A DNA stretch of 64,000 bases from contig NZ_JADPIE010000001.1 of the NCBI RefSeq assembly GCF_015666175.1, positions 439,741-503,740 on the forward strand. Reading direction: 5' to 3'. Numbering within the stretch: position 1 is the first letter of the stretch; each line of letters begins with the position of its first letter. Positions 55,627-63,788 of the stretch are shown in pieces. Under the pieces are notes generated by a model. That model did no database searches. It had not been told where the DNA came from and worked only from the letters and a program-made list of their open reading frames with translations. The stretch comes from Halonatronomonas betaini. Its GTDB lineage: Bacteria; Bacillota; Halanaerobiia; Halanaerobiales; Halarsenatibacteraceae. The position numbers and the translations under genes are program-made.

Positions 55627-57459
55627 ATGTTGAATAATAAAGAAAAATCATTTAATAAAAATATAGATATAAAACTCTGGAAAGAAATAATGTTATATAG
55701 CCTTCCTTATAAGAAGCTAATAATTGCATTATCTGTTGTTATGCTTCTAGTTGCCGGGGTTGATGCTATATTGCCTTTATTAACTAGATATGCGATAGAT
55801 AATTATATTGTGGCAGAAGATTTAAATGGATTATATGGCTTTAGCATTATCTATTTAGTTATTATAATAATCCAGGGGATAAATATATTTGCATTTATTT
55901 ATTTTGCAGGAAAACTTGAAACTGAGATGGCGGCTTCAATCAGAGAAAAGGCTTTTACCAGCTTACAGGAATTATCATTATCATTTTATAATCAGAGACC
56001 TGTTGGCTGGTTAATAGCCAGACTAACTTCTGATGTCCACAAACTTTCAAGCATAATATCCTGGGGGATAGTTGATTTTGTATGGGGATTTGCAATGATG
56101 TTTACAATTGTAATTATTATGTTAAGGCTTAACTATAGACTTGCATTGATTACATTAGTTGTTTTGCCAGTATTATTAATAATAAGTTTTTATTTTCAGA
56201 AAAAAATTCTCCATGAGTTTAGACTAGTTAGAAAGATAAATTCAAAAATTACAGGTGCATTTAATGAGGGAATTTCAGGGGCTAAAACAAGTAAAACTTT
56301 AGTAATAGAAGACAGAAATTGTGATGAATTTACTGGTTTAACAAATAAAATGGCTAAGTCTTCAATTAAAGCAGCAATATATTCTTCATTATTTCTGCCA
56401 GCTGTTCTTGTTTTAAGCAGTGTAGGAACAGGACTTGCACTCTGGCAGGGAGGTAATGCAGTCATTCAGGGGGCTATTACGTACGGTACACTGGTAGCTT
56501 TTATAAGTTATACAGTCCAGTTCTTTGAACCTGTGAGGGAAATGGCAAGAGTGTTTGCAGAGCTTCAATCAGCACAGGCTGCTGCAGAAAGAATAATTTC
56601 TTTAATAAATACAGAATCAGAAATAGTTGACAGCAAATTAGTTATAGAAAAATATGGAACAATTCTAAAACCTAAAAAAGAGAATTGGCCAGAGATTAAA
56701 GGCAATATTGAATTTAGAAATGTAGAATTTAAATATACTGATAATGAAGAAGTATTAAATAACTTTAACTTGAATGTTTCTGCCGGTCAAAAAATTGCAC
56801 TAGTAGGCGAGACAGGCTCAGGTAAAAGTACTATTGTGAATCTATTATGTAGATTTTATGAACCAGTTGATGGAGAAATTTATATCGATGGAAAAGAATA
56901 TAGGAATTTCTCTCAAAGCTTGTTACATTCAAATATAGGCTATGTCTTGCAGGATCCACATTTGTTTAGTGGGACTATAAAAGAAAATATTAGATACGGT
57001 TTTGAAAATGCTACCGACGCAGAGATCAAGAATGCAGCTGATTTAGTCCAGGCAACTAGGTTTATTAATAAATTGCCAGATGGTTTTGACACTGAAGTTG
57101 GTGAAGGAGGAGATTTATTATCGACTGGTGAAAAACAATTAATTTCATTTGCTAGAGCTATTATATCTAATCCTGCAATATTTATTTTAGATGAGGCTAC
57201 TTCTTCAATAGATACTGAGATGGAATTAATTATTCAAAAGACTATAAATAAAGTATTAAAAAACAGAACTAGCTTTATTATTGCCCATAGACTTTCAACA
57301 ATAAAAAATGCAGATAAAATTATAGTCTTAAAAGACGGAAAAATTATTGAATCAGGTAATCACTATCAATTAATTGATAGAAAGGGGTATTATTATGATC
57401 TCTATCAAAATCAATTTTACAATAGAAGAGAATCAAGAAAAACAAGAATTACTTCATAA
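55627..57459 (+). CDS. Heterodimeric ABC exporter subunit, active Walker B
   Basis: 610 aa from the ATG at 55627 (GGAG at 55618-55621; in-frame GTG codons at 55621 and 55624 lie within or at this site). Six membrane helices, then Walker A GETGSGKSTIVN, Q-loop YVLQDPHLFSGTI, degenerate signature LSTGEKQLISFARAI (normally LSGGQ), intact Walker B FILDEATSSID and H-loop IIAHRLST. It complements the upstream subunit, forming one active composite ATP site. The C terminus is Arg/Lys-rich. A selenoprotein peroxiredoxin gene follows 78 bp on. Confidence 0.95.
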   Translation: MLNNKEKSFNKNIDIKLWKEIMLYSLPYKKLIIALSVVMLLVAGVDAILPLLTRYAIDNYIVAEDLNGLYGFSIIYLVIIIIQGINIFAFIYFAGKLETEMAASIREKAFTSLQELSLSFYNQRPVGWLIARLTSDVHKLSSIISWGIVDFVWGFAMMFTIVIIMLRLNYRLALITLVVLPVLLIISFYFQKKILHEFRLVRKINSKITGAFNEGISGAKTSKTLVIEDRNCDEFTGLTNKMAKSSIKAAIYSSLFLPAVLVLSSVGTGLALWQGGNAVIQGAITYGTLVAFISYTVQFFEPVREMARVFAELQSAQAAAERIISLINTESEIVDSKLVIEKYGTILKPKKENWPEIKGNIEFRNVEFKYTDNEEVLNNFNLNVSAGQKIALVGETGSGKSTIVNLLCRFYEPVDGEIYIDGKEYRNFSQSLLHSNIGYVLQDPHLFSGTIKENIRYGFENATDAEIKNAADLVQATRFINKLPDGFDTEVGEGGDLLSTGEKQLISFARAIISNPAIFILDEATSSIDTEMELIIQKTINKVLKNRTSFIIAHRLSTIKNADKIIVLKDGKIIESGNHYQLIDRKGYYYDLYQNQFYNRRESRKTRITS

Positions 57460-57473
57460 GAATGAAATTAATT

Positions 57474-57502
57474 GCAGGAATTCTATAGAAAATAAAGAAT
57501 AT
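57474..57502 (+). promoter_or_regulatory. Candidate sigma-H-type promoter of the peroxiredoxin
   Basis: AGGAATT (57476-57482), 11 nt, AAAGAAT (57494-57500): the best match in the window to RnAGGAwWW-N11/12-RnnGAATww. Confidence 0.5.
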
Positions 57503-57537
57503 AATAATTGAACCTAAATTAGAAAGGGTGATTATTA

Positions 57538-57981
57538 ATGTTAGATTTAAATAGTAAGTTACCTGAATTTTCCCTGCCAGCTCAGGACGGTAAAACTTAT
57601 ACAGATAAAAATTTTAAAGGATCTAAATTAGTTCTATACTTTTATCCTAAAGCAAATACACCTGGCTGAACAAATGAAGCTGTCTCATTTAGAGATAGCC
57701 AGAAAGCTCTGGAAGAGCTTAATGTAGAAATAGTTGGTGTTAGTAAAGATAGTATTAAATCTCAGAAAAAATTTGCTGACAAAAATAATTTAACCTTTCC
57801 ATTGTTGTCTGATACAGAAGGAGACTTATGCAATAAGTTTGGGGTTTTGAATTTAGTTGGTATAATAAAAAGATCTACATTTATATTTGATGAGGAAGGT
57901 ATATTAATTAAAAAATATGAGAAAGTTAAAAACCCAGGTGAGCACGGCGGGGAAGTTTTAGAATTCTTAAAGAATCAATAA
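57538..57981 (+). CDS. bcp: Selenocysteine peroxiredoxin of Bcp/PrxQ type (Sec44)
   Basis: 147 aa when TGA (57667-57669) is read as Sec; ATG after AAAGGGTG. The protein reads LDLNSKLPEFSLPAQDGKTY, YFYPKANTPG-U-TNEAVSF, RDSQKALEELNVEIVGVSKD, then FPLLSDTEGDLCNKFGV, KRSTFIFDEEGILIKKYEKV and a normal end. The UGA sits exactly where Bcp proteins carry the peroxidatic Cys (TPGCTxEA), so Sec is the peroxidatic residue. The resolving Cys five residues on (CxxxxC) is Val here, so it is a 1-Sec type needing an external thiol. Another Cys (about 102) is unlikely to resolve. Candidate SECIS hairpins follow the UGA. A terminator lies downstream. Alternative, a nonsense-mutated gene, is unlikely given the otherwise perfect frame. 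Confidence 0.9.
57679..57719 (+). promoter_or_regulatory. Candidate SECIS hairpins of the peroxiredoxin gene
   Basis: Two options: GCTGTCTC (57679-57686) / GAGATAGC (57692-57699), 8 bp with one G-U pair and loop ATTTA, 9 nt after the UGA; and AGCTC/GAGCT (57705-57719) with loop TGGAA, whose GG suits SelB better but is 35 nt from the UGA. Which is used cannot be decided by eye. Confidence 0.4.
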
Positions 57982-57983
57982 AA

Positions 57984-58011
57984 TTAAGGGGTGATATAGC
58001 CCCTTTTTTAC
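57984..58011 (+). terminator. Terminator after peroxiredoxin gene
   Basis: AAGGGG / CCCCTT with loop of about 8 and six T residues. Confidence 0.8.
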
Positions 58012-58034
58012 TTATAAATTATTTCACTAATTCA

Positions 58035-58064
58035 TTGACATTAATATAACAAGTATGATAAACT
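58035..58064 (+). promoter_or_regulatory. Promoter of the NAS-like/feo operon
   Basis: TTGACA (58035-58040) and a -10-like TAAACT (58059-58064) with 18-nt spacing. Confidence 0.45.
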
Positions 58065-58108
58065 AATAATTGTAAAGTAGACTACAGAATATTTTTTTAA
58101 CATATGGT

Positions 58109-58127
58109 GATAATGATTTTCATTTAT
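58109..58127 (+). promoter_or_regulatory. Fur-box-like operator
   Basis: GATAATGATTTTCATTTAT matches 14 of 19 positions of the classic GATAATGATAATCATTATC Fur box, including the first nine, and lies 21 bp before the ATG of the operon (58148). It suggests iron repression of the whole unit. Confidence 0.7.
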
Positions 58128-58147
58128 AACATTATTAAGGAGGACAT

Positions 58148-58729
58148 ATGGATTTAATAAGACCAACAGTTCAAAAATTAGAAAAAATTTGTAAAGGGAA
58201 TAGTTTTTTATTTAAGCTTTATGCTCTACCATACAAGAAAACAGTATATAGAGAAGTTGAGCTTGGAGAAATATCTAAATCAGATAGAGTGTTAAATATT
58301 GGTTGTGGAGCTTTACCTTTTACTTCATTTCATTTGTATAAATTAACTGGTGCCTCTATAATTGCAGTGGATCTTGATGAAAAAGCAGTATCTGAAGCCA
58401 GAAATTTATTAACGAAATTAAAAATTTCTGAAGAAAAGATTTTGCCTGTTAATTTATCTGCATTAGAAGCAGTTGATAAATTTGATTTTAATAAAGTAGT
58501 TGCTGCACTTCAGACTGAAGGCAAAGAGGAATTACTCGAAGCTATCAAAGAGAAAGCCGTTAAAAAAGGAATAAACATAGATTTTATTGTAAGAGAACCC
58601 AGGTCAGGGTTTGTAAATCAATATGATAACATTTCTTATGAGAAATTAAATAATTGTGTAGTTAAAAAAGCAAGGCAAAATTTTCCTACATTTGATAGGT
58701 CAATATCAATTGAATTTGGAGAAATCTAA
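58148..58729 (+). CDS. Nicotianamine-synthase-like protein (first)
   Basis: 193 aa, ATG after AAGGAGGAC. A short helical N-terminal part (PTVQKLEKICKGNSFLFKLY) followed by a SAM-type Rossmann core: VLNIGCGALPFTSFHLYKL (residues about 50-68) then IIAVDLDEKAVSEARNLL (about 74-92). This resembles nicotianamine synthases (GSGPLPLTS...NIDxD), which make metal chelators by joining aminobutyrate groups from SAM, but it is shorter than typical NAS (about 260-300 aa) and its substrate residues cannot be checked. Its C terminus (EKLNNCVVKKARQNFPTFDR) carries no obvious motif. It heads an operon with feoAB under a Fur-box-like site, so a role in iron handling is inferred. Confidence 0.65.
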   Translation: MDLIRPTVQKLEKICKGNSFLFKLYALPYKKTVYREVELGEISKSDRVLNIGCGALPFTSFHLYKLTGASIIAVDLDEKAVSEARNLLTKLKISEEKILPVNLSALEAVDKFDFNKVVAALQTEGKEELLEAIKEKAVKKGINIDFIVREPRSGFVNQYDNISYEKLNNCVVKKARQNFPTFDRSISIEFGEI

Positions 58730-58730
58730 T

Positions 58731-59699
58731 ATGAAGATAAAAAAGTTACTTATTATTTTGATATTTATGTTTTTAGCTATATCAATTAGGACAGGCTGGT
58801 CTGAAGTGAGTAAAGCATTGTCTGAGTTAACTGCTTCAACTATATTTATTTTAATAACATTTCAAATGATCACTACAGTCCTGATATCACTCCAGTGGCA
58901 ATCATTATTTAAATCTAGTGAGCTTGATAAACCTGATTTTCCAACTATTTTAGAGGTTAATTTTGCTGCAACCTTTATAGAGAGTATTACACCCTCTTCA
59001 AAATTAGGTGGTGAATCAGCAAAAGTATATCTTTTTCATAATCTCACTGAAAATAAAGCTTCTGAAATTGTAGCTGCCGTAACAATCCAAAAAGCAGCAA
59101 CTTTTATACCTTTTTTGCTAATTTCATTACCATTGTTAACTTATTTGCCTTATAGTTATTCTGAACTTTTCAACTTTAACTATGGTGTAAGTAGAATCTT
59201 CTTGATAATACTCTTAATTATTTTCATTTATATATTCCTTAAATTTTCAAAGAAAAATAATTTTATTAAAAATAAAATTATTGGTTTAAAGAAATCATTA
59301 AATGATGTATTAAGAACAATTAAAGATATATTAACAATCCCTAGATTTCTGTATTTATCTCTCTTTGCTCTTGTTTTCTGGTTATTATATCCGGTTAAGA
59401 CTTATATTCTCTCAAACCATTTAAGTTTTGATATTGGATTCTTACCGATTGTAGCAGCAACTTTTTTAGCATATTTAGTTGGAACATTACCATTGACACC
59501 TGGGGGCTTAGGAAGCTTTGAAGCCACTTTTGCTCTGGTTTTAAGTCAACAGGGCATTAGCTTTGCAGAAGGATTAACAATAGCATTATTATTAAGATTA
59601 ATTACATTCTGGTTTCCTTTATTATTATCTGCTCTGGTTTCTATTAAATTAACAAATAAATTAGATTTGTCATTTATGAATAGGCAACAGGAGGTTTAA
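58731..59699 (+). CDS. YbhN/UPF0104-like integral membrane protein
   Basis: 322 aa from the ATG at 58731 (GGAG 10 nt upstream; it starts 1 nt after the previous stop). About 8 hydrophobic helices. The features TFIESITPSSKLGGESAKVYLF (about 82-103), FLAYLVGTLPLTPGGLGSFE (about 243-262) and ALLLRLITFWFPLLLSAL are typical of the lysylphosphatidylglycerol-synthase-TM / YbhN family, some of which move lipids or export glycolipids. Sitting between two NAS-like genes, it may export or import the product of those enzymes (inference). No lipoprotein or ATPase partner in the operon. Confidence 0.8.
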   Translation: MKIKKLLIILIFMFLAISIRTGWSEVSKALSELTASTIFILITFQMITTVLISLQWQSLFKSSELDKPDFPTILEVNFAATFIESITPSSKLGGESAKVYLFHNLTENKASEIVAAVTIQKAATFIPFLLISLPLLTYLPYSYSELFNFNYGVSRIFLIILLIIFIYIFLKFSKKNNFIKNKIIGLKKSLNDVLRTIKDILTIPRFLYLSLFALVFWLLYPVKTYILSNHLSFDIGFLPIVAATFLAYLVGTLPLTPGGLGSFEATFALVLSQQGISFAEGLTIALLLRLITFWFPLLLSALVSIKLTNKLDLSFMNRQQEV

Positions 59700-59700
59700 A

Positions 59701-60288
59701 ATGCTTGAAAATTTAAGAAAAAGTAAAATTAGAAGAAGCAATAATATCTGTTCCATACTTCAAAAAATTGAAGCAAATTTTAATATTTTCAGATTACCTG
59801 GAAGACTTTATGATAAACTTTTTTATCATAAATTAATGAAAGCAGAATTAGCATTAACAAAACTTGATACTGAAGGTAAAATTCTACATATAGGAACCGG
59901 TCCAAGGCCAATGACGGCTATCTTTTTAGCAGAAAAGGGTTTTTATGTAGATGGGCTGGAAATAGATGGTGAAGCAAGGAGAAAATCTCAAAAGCTAATA
60001 AAAAAAGAAGGCTTATCATCAAGGATTAAAATCTTCTCTGGAAATGGAGAAAAAGTTGACTATTCAAAGTATGATGCTATTTGGCTTTCTCTACATGTTG
60101 AGCCTAAAAGACATATTTTAAATAAAATACTTAATGAAGCTAATAAAGGAACTAAAGTAATTTATAGAAACCCGGCAGGTTGGTTAGCAAAGATTTATCA
60201 ACCAGTTTGCCCATTAGAATTAACTGGTGGTCAGTGTAAAACTACTGGTATAATAAAATCAAAAAAATCTTGTCTTATAGAAGTATAA
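59701..60288 (+). CDS. Nicotianamine-synthase-like protein (second)
   Basis: 195 aa, ATG after AGGAGG. Same architecture as the first: helical N terminus (ICSILQKIEANFNIFRLPGR), then KILHIGTGPRPMTAIFLAEK (about 60-79), VDGLEIDGEARRKSQKLI and YDAIWLSLHVEPKRHILNKI (about 123-142), the last being the usual core of NAS-like enzymes. It is only distantly similar to the first copy, so the pair may act as a heterodimer or in successive steps. Three Cys in the last 30 residues (CPLELTGGQCKTTGIIKSKK, then SC). It precedes feoA by 28 bp in a same-strand unit. Confidence 0.68.
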   Translation: MLENLRKSKIRRSNNICSILQKIEANFNIFRLPGRLYDKLFYHKLMKAELALTKLDTEGKILHIGTGPRPMTAIFLAEKGFYVDGLEIDGEARRKSQKLIKKEGLSSRIKIFSGNGEKVDYSKYDAIWLSLHVEPKRHILNKILNEANKGTKVIYRNPAGWLAKIYQPVCPLELTGGQCKTTGIIKSKKSCLIEV

Positions 60289-60316
60289 AACAAATCTTAA
60301 GCTTGGAGGGTTTTTA

Positions 60317-60571
60317 ATGAAAGAATATTATAGAGAAATAAATTTAATAGAACTGAAAAAACAAACTAAAGCAATAATTTCAGAAGTACCTGAACATCCA
60401 TTACTGCCTCCACTAGGAATCAGGAAAGGCAAAGAGGTTATTTTAAAGTCCAGACAGGCATGGCGTGGTCCGTTGATAATTGAAATAGAAGATAGACAGG
60501 TAGCTATAGATCCGGAGATTGCTGCAAAAATTAAAATTAAAGAAGAGGTAGCAATTGATGCAGCAGTCTAA
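60317..60571 (+). CDS. feoA: FeoA-like protein
   Basis: 84 aa, ATG after TTGGAGG. SH3-like FeoA domain: LGIRKGKEVILKSRQAWRGP (about 34-53) and LIIEIEDRQVAIDPEIAAKI, the latter being the characteristic FeoA end. FeoA promotes FeoB activity. Its last 14 nt overlap feoB. The N-terminal stretch is charged and longer than in many FeoA proteins. Confidence 0.9.
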   Translation: MKEYYREINLIELKKQTKAIISEVPEHPLLPPLGIRKGKEVILKSRQAWRGPLIIEIEDRQVAIDPEIAAKIKIKEEVAIDAAV

Positions 60572-62285
60572 TAACAAGAAAGTATTATTAATTGGACCTC
60601 CAAATGTTGGTAAAAGCGTAATATTTAATAAATTAACTGGCCTAAATGTAGCAATGGCTAATTATTCAGGTACCACTGTTGATTATAAAAAAGGTCAGGT
60701 TAATTATAATAATATAAATTACGACTTAATCGATGTACCAGGAACCTATACTCTGGATGCTACTAATGAAGCTGAACAGGTAGCTGTTGATATGTTGTCT
60801 GAAGGTGCAGATTTGGTGATTACAGTTTTAGATGGTAACAATCTAGAGAGCAGTCTTTATCTTCTTCTTCAGGTATTAGAAAGAAACCTACCTACAATTG
60901 CTGTTTTAAATAGAGTCGATCTGCTTGAGGATAAAGGCTATGAAGTAGCCCATGAAAAATTATCCCATGAAATAGGTATTGATATTATAAAAACAGTAGC
61001 TGTTTCTGGAGAAGGTATTGATCCTTTAAAAGAAAAAATAAAAGAGAAGCTTCTTAATGATCAAACAAAAAAAGACATAAATAGAGATATGAAAGCAGAT
61101 TGGTTTGAAGCAGAAAGATTAAATCTGGAATATTTAAATAAAAAGAACTCTACATATGATCGAGATAAAGATACTTTAGGCGACAAACTTTCCAGACCCT
61201 GGCCAGGAATACCTCTGGCAATAATTATATTAGGCCTTATTTTTGGAATAGTCGTAGGTATTGGTATGGGAATGCGCCAGTATCTTTTATTACCATTTTT
61301 TAGAGGTATAATATTCCCTTTTATATATAGTGCTGTAGAAGCTATAATTCCTCCTGGAGTCATAAGAAATATCTTAATAGGAGAGTATGGTTTTTTTATA
61401 AAAGGGTTAGAATGGCCTTTTGCTCTGGTTTTTCCCTATGTAGTTTCATTTTACACAGCCTTAAGTATTTTAGAAGACAGTGGTTATCTTCCCAGATTGG
61501 GTGTATTGCTTGATGGTCTTTTTAAAAAAGTAGGTCTAACAGGAGGCAACATAATACCTTTATTATTGGGCTATGGTTGTGCAATACCAGGAATTGCAGC
61601 AACAAGAGCGCTACCTACAAAAAAAGAGAGAGTTACAGTCTCTACTTTAATTTGTCTGGCTGTGCCCTGTATTTCTCAAACTGGTGCATTAATTTCTTTA
61701 TTAGCAGAACAATCAATAACAGTAATGATCCTGGTGTTCGCAGTTTCTTTTTTAGCATTAATAGTAGCAGCAATTATAATGGATAAAACAATAGAAGGCA
61801 AAAATGAATTGACAATTGTTGAGATACCACCATTATTATGGCCAGGACCAGGAGTTATTGCTAAAAAGATCTGGTTAAGAGTTAAAATGTATATTAGTAA
61901 TGGAGCTTTAGTTATGATTTATGCAATTGCAGGGGCATCTATTTTATTTGAATTAGGTATACTTGAATACCTGGGTCAAATTTTTCAGCCAATAGTACAG
62001 AACTGGTTACAACTACCTGCAGAAGCATCAGCTCCATTATTGCTAGGGATAGTAAGAAGAGAACTTGCAGTTCTTCCCTTACTGGAGATGGGTTTAAATT
62101 CTGTCCAGTTATTTGTAGGTGCAGTAGTGGCTCTTTTTTATGTTCCCTGTATTGCTGTCCTGGCTATGCTTGCCAGGGAGTTCAATTTAAAGCTAGCAAC
62201 TAAAGTATTAGTTTTAACAGTTGGAATATCATTTTTATTAGGAGGAATTTTTGCTAGAATAGGTAATTTAATTTTGATGTTTTGA
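60558..62285 (+). CDS. feoB: Divergent FeoB-type ferrous iron transporter
   Basis: 575 aa from the ATG at 60558, shorter than usual FeoB (about 650-770). N-terminal G domain with G1 GPPNVGKSVIFNKLTG, G3 DVPGTYTL and G4 NRVDLL, then membrane region with about nine helices. The gate 1 region reads LLGYGCAIPGIAATRALPTK and LAVPCISQTGALISLL, where classical FeoB has GCNVPAIMATR and PFMSCSARLPVY; gate 2 is IVRRELAVLPLLEMGLN with FYVPCIAVLAMLARE. So it belongs to a side branch, whose metal may be iron or another divalent ion. It overlaps feoA, and the end converges with the CrtI-like gene (18-bp overlap). Confidence 0.9.
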   Translation: MQQSNNKKVLLIGPPNVGKSVIFNKLTGLNVAMANYSGTTVDYKKGQVNYNNINYDLIDVPGTYTLDATNEAEQVAVDMLSEGADLVITVLDGNNLESSLYLLLQVLERNLPTIAVLNRVDLLEDKGYEVAHEKLSHEIGIDIIKTVAVSGEGIDPLKEKIKEKLLNDQTKKDINRDMKADWFEAERLNLEYLNKKNSTYDRDKDTLGDKLSRPWPGIPLAIIILGLIFGIVVGIGMGMRQYLLLPFFRGIIFPFIYSAVEAIIPPGVIRNILIGEYGFFIKGLEWPFALVFPYVVSFYTALSILEDSGYLPRLGVLLDGLFKKVGLTGGNIIPLLLGYGCAIPGIAATRALPTKKERVTVSTLICLAVPCISQTGALISLLAEQSITVMILVFAVSFLALIVAAIIMDKTIEGKNELTIVEIPPLLWPGPGVIAKKIWLRVKMYISNGALVMIYAIAGASILFELGILEYLGQIFQPIVQNWLQLPAEASAPLLLGIVRRELAVLPLLEMGLNSVQLFVGAVVALFYVPCIAVLAMLAREFNLKLATKVLVLTVGISFLLGGIFARIGNLILMF

Positions 62286-63755
62286 ATCTAACTTTTCAGA
62301 GACAAGCCGGGCACCAGTTATTACCATAGGTATACTTGAACCAGGATTAACTGAGCCACCAACAAAAAATAGGTTCTCATATTTTTCACTGTTTTTATTA
62401 ATGCTGGTGCCCTGATTTTTATCCCGATCCCCAACAACTCCATAAATAGCTCCCCTATTAGCAAAATATTTACTTGCAAAATCTGAAGGCATAAAAGTCT
62501 TCTCAAATAAAATTCTCTCCTTTAGATCATCCATTCCCATCCATTCTAGTTTATCAATAATTTTATTTTTGAATTCAATATAATCTTCAGATTTAAGCTT
62601 ATTATTTCTTTGAATATAAGGAACCTGAACAGTTATTTTTAAAGTTGTGAACTCCTTTGAATAATTTTTATTATTAAAACTATTGGTTTTAAGTAGGTGG
62701 ATAGAAGGATCATCTGGTAACTTATAATCTTCAAAAATAGTTTTATAGAATTCCTTGCTTTCTTTAGTAAAAAATATATTATGCATTTTTAATTTTTTAT
62801 AGTCTCCTTTTATTACAAGGAAAATTATTATGGCTGATGCAGAAGGCTCATATTTAGAGAAATTACTCATAAACTCATCATCTTCATCAGTGATCTGTTG
62901 ATAAAAAGGAATCACTTCCATATTTGAGACTATAAAATCCCCCTCATACTTTTCCCCTTTAGCTGTTGAAACAGATTTTATATTATTATTTTTAACTTCT
63001 AAGTCTTTTACTCTCTGATTAAATATAAATTTAACCTCTAGCTTTTTAGCAAGCTGAAATAAAGCAATAATAATATTATAAAATCCCCCTTCAGGATACC
63101 AGAGGCCATATTCATACTGAAGGAAAGAATAGATGCTAAAAGCAGCAGGAGCTCTATATGGAGATGAACCTGCATAATTAGAAAAGAATTTCAATAATTC
63201 CTGCAAATAATAATTACTAAAAAATCTAGTAATAGTATCATCTAAAGTTGAAAACATATCAAGACCTCTAAAAGTTTTAAAAATACCAAAATAACTTAAA
63301 ACTTCCTGTGGTTTATCTAAGCCTTTCTCGAAGAAAGCTTCTTCTATTAAATCATAGATATCTTCACTATATTTAAAATACCTATTAAGATTATTTTTGT
63401 TCATTTGACTTAAATAAATATTATTATTTTTAGTATTTACAGGATCATTATAAAAATTTAACTTTTTACCATCAGTAAAAAAACCCTTTAATTCAGGGTC
63501 AATTTTTTTTAAATTTACATAATCACTGAAATCTTCACCTGCAAAATCAAATAAGTCTTTTAAAACTGAAGGGTTAAGCAAGCAACTGGGACCAGGTTCA
63601 ACTATAAAATCCTCATATTTAAGTTTATCTATTTTGCCTCCAGGTTTATTATTTTTCTCAATCACAGTTACTTTATAACCTTTACAGCTTAAATCTATAG
63701 CAGCTACAAGGCCTCCCAATCCAGCACCAATTATAATAACCTCTTTTTTACTCAA
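62268..63755 (-). CDS. CrtI/CrtN-like FAD-dependent desaturase or isomerase
   Basis: 495 aa, ATG after AGGAGG. N-terminal FAD dinucleotide motif VIIIGAGLGGLVAAIDLSCKG (residues about 5-25) followed by VIEKNNKPGGKIDKL, and the C-terminal NLFFVGGSVNPGSSIPMVIT (about 465-484), which is the GGxxxPGxGxP signature of phytoene-desaturase-type enzymes (CrtI, CrtN, CrtO, CrtH and relatives). Substrate cannot be inferred: carotenoid, squalene-type or other polyprenyl. No phytoene synthase gene in the window. It probably forms an operon with the partial methyltransferase upstream (minus strand), as the gap is about 33 bp. Confidence 0.88.
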   Translation of the reverse strand: MSKKEVIIIGAGLGGLVAAIDLSCKGYKVTVIEKNNKPGGKIDKLKYEDFIVEPGPSCLLNPSVLKDLFDFAGEDFSDYVNLKKIDPELKGFFTDGKKLNFYNDPVNTKNNNIYLSQMNKNNLNRYFKYSEDIYDLIEEAFFEKGLDKPQEVLSYFGIFKTFRGLDMFSTLDDTITRFFSNYYLQELLKFFSNYAGSSPYRAPAAFSIYSFLQYEYGLWYPEGGFYNIIIALFQLAKKLEVKFIFNQRVKDLEVKNNNIKSVSTAKGEKYEGDFIVSNMEVIPFYQQITDEDDEFMSNFSKYEPSASAIIIFLVIKGDYKKLKMHNIFFTKESKEFYKTIFEDYKLPDDPSIHLLKTNSFNNKNYSKEFTTLKITVQVPYIQRNNKLKSEDYIEFKNKIIDKLEWMGMDDLKERILFEKTFMPSDFASKYFANRGAIYGVVGDRDKNQGTSINKNSEKYENLFFVGGSVNPGSSIPMVITGARLVSEKLDSKHQN

Positions 63756-63788
63756 ACTTCATCCTCCTAAGTCAAATACTAATATTAT

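Noticed and set aside
57538-57981. Peroxiredoxin as a pseudogene with a nonsense mutation
   Set aside because: The stop is exactly at the peroxidatic Cys position, nothing else is damaged, and a second UGA-containing gene of a known selenoprotein family lies in the same window.
60317-60571. Possibility that FeoA is an unrelated SH3 protein
   Set aside because: Overlap with feoB and the typical C-terminal strand pattern support FeoA.
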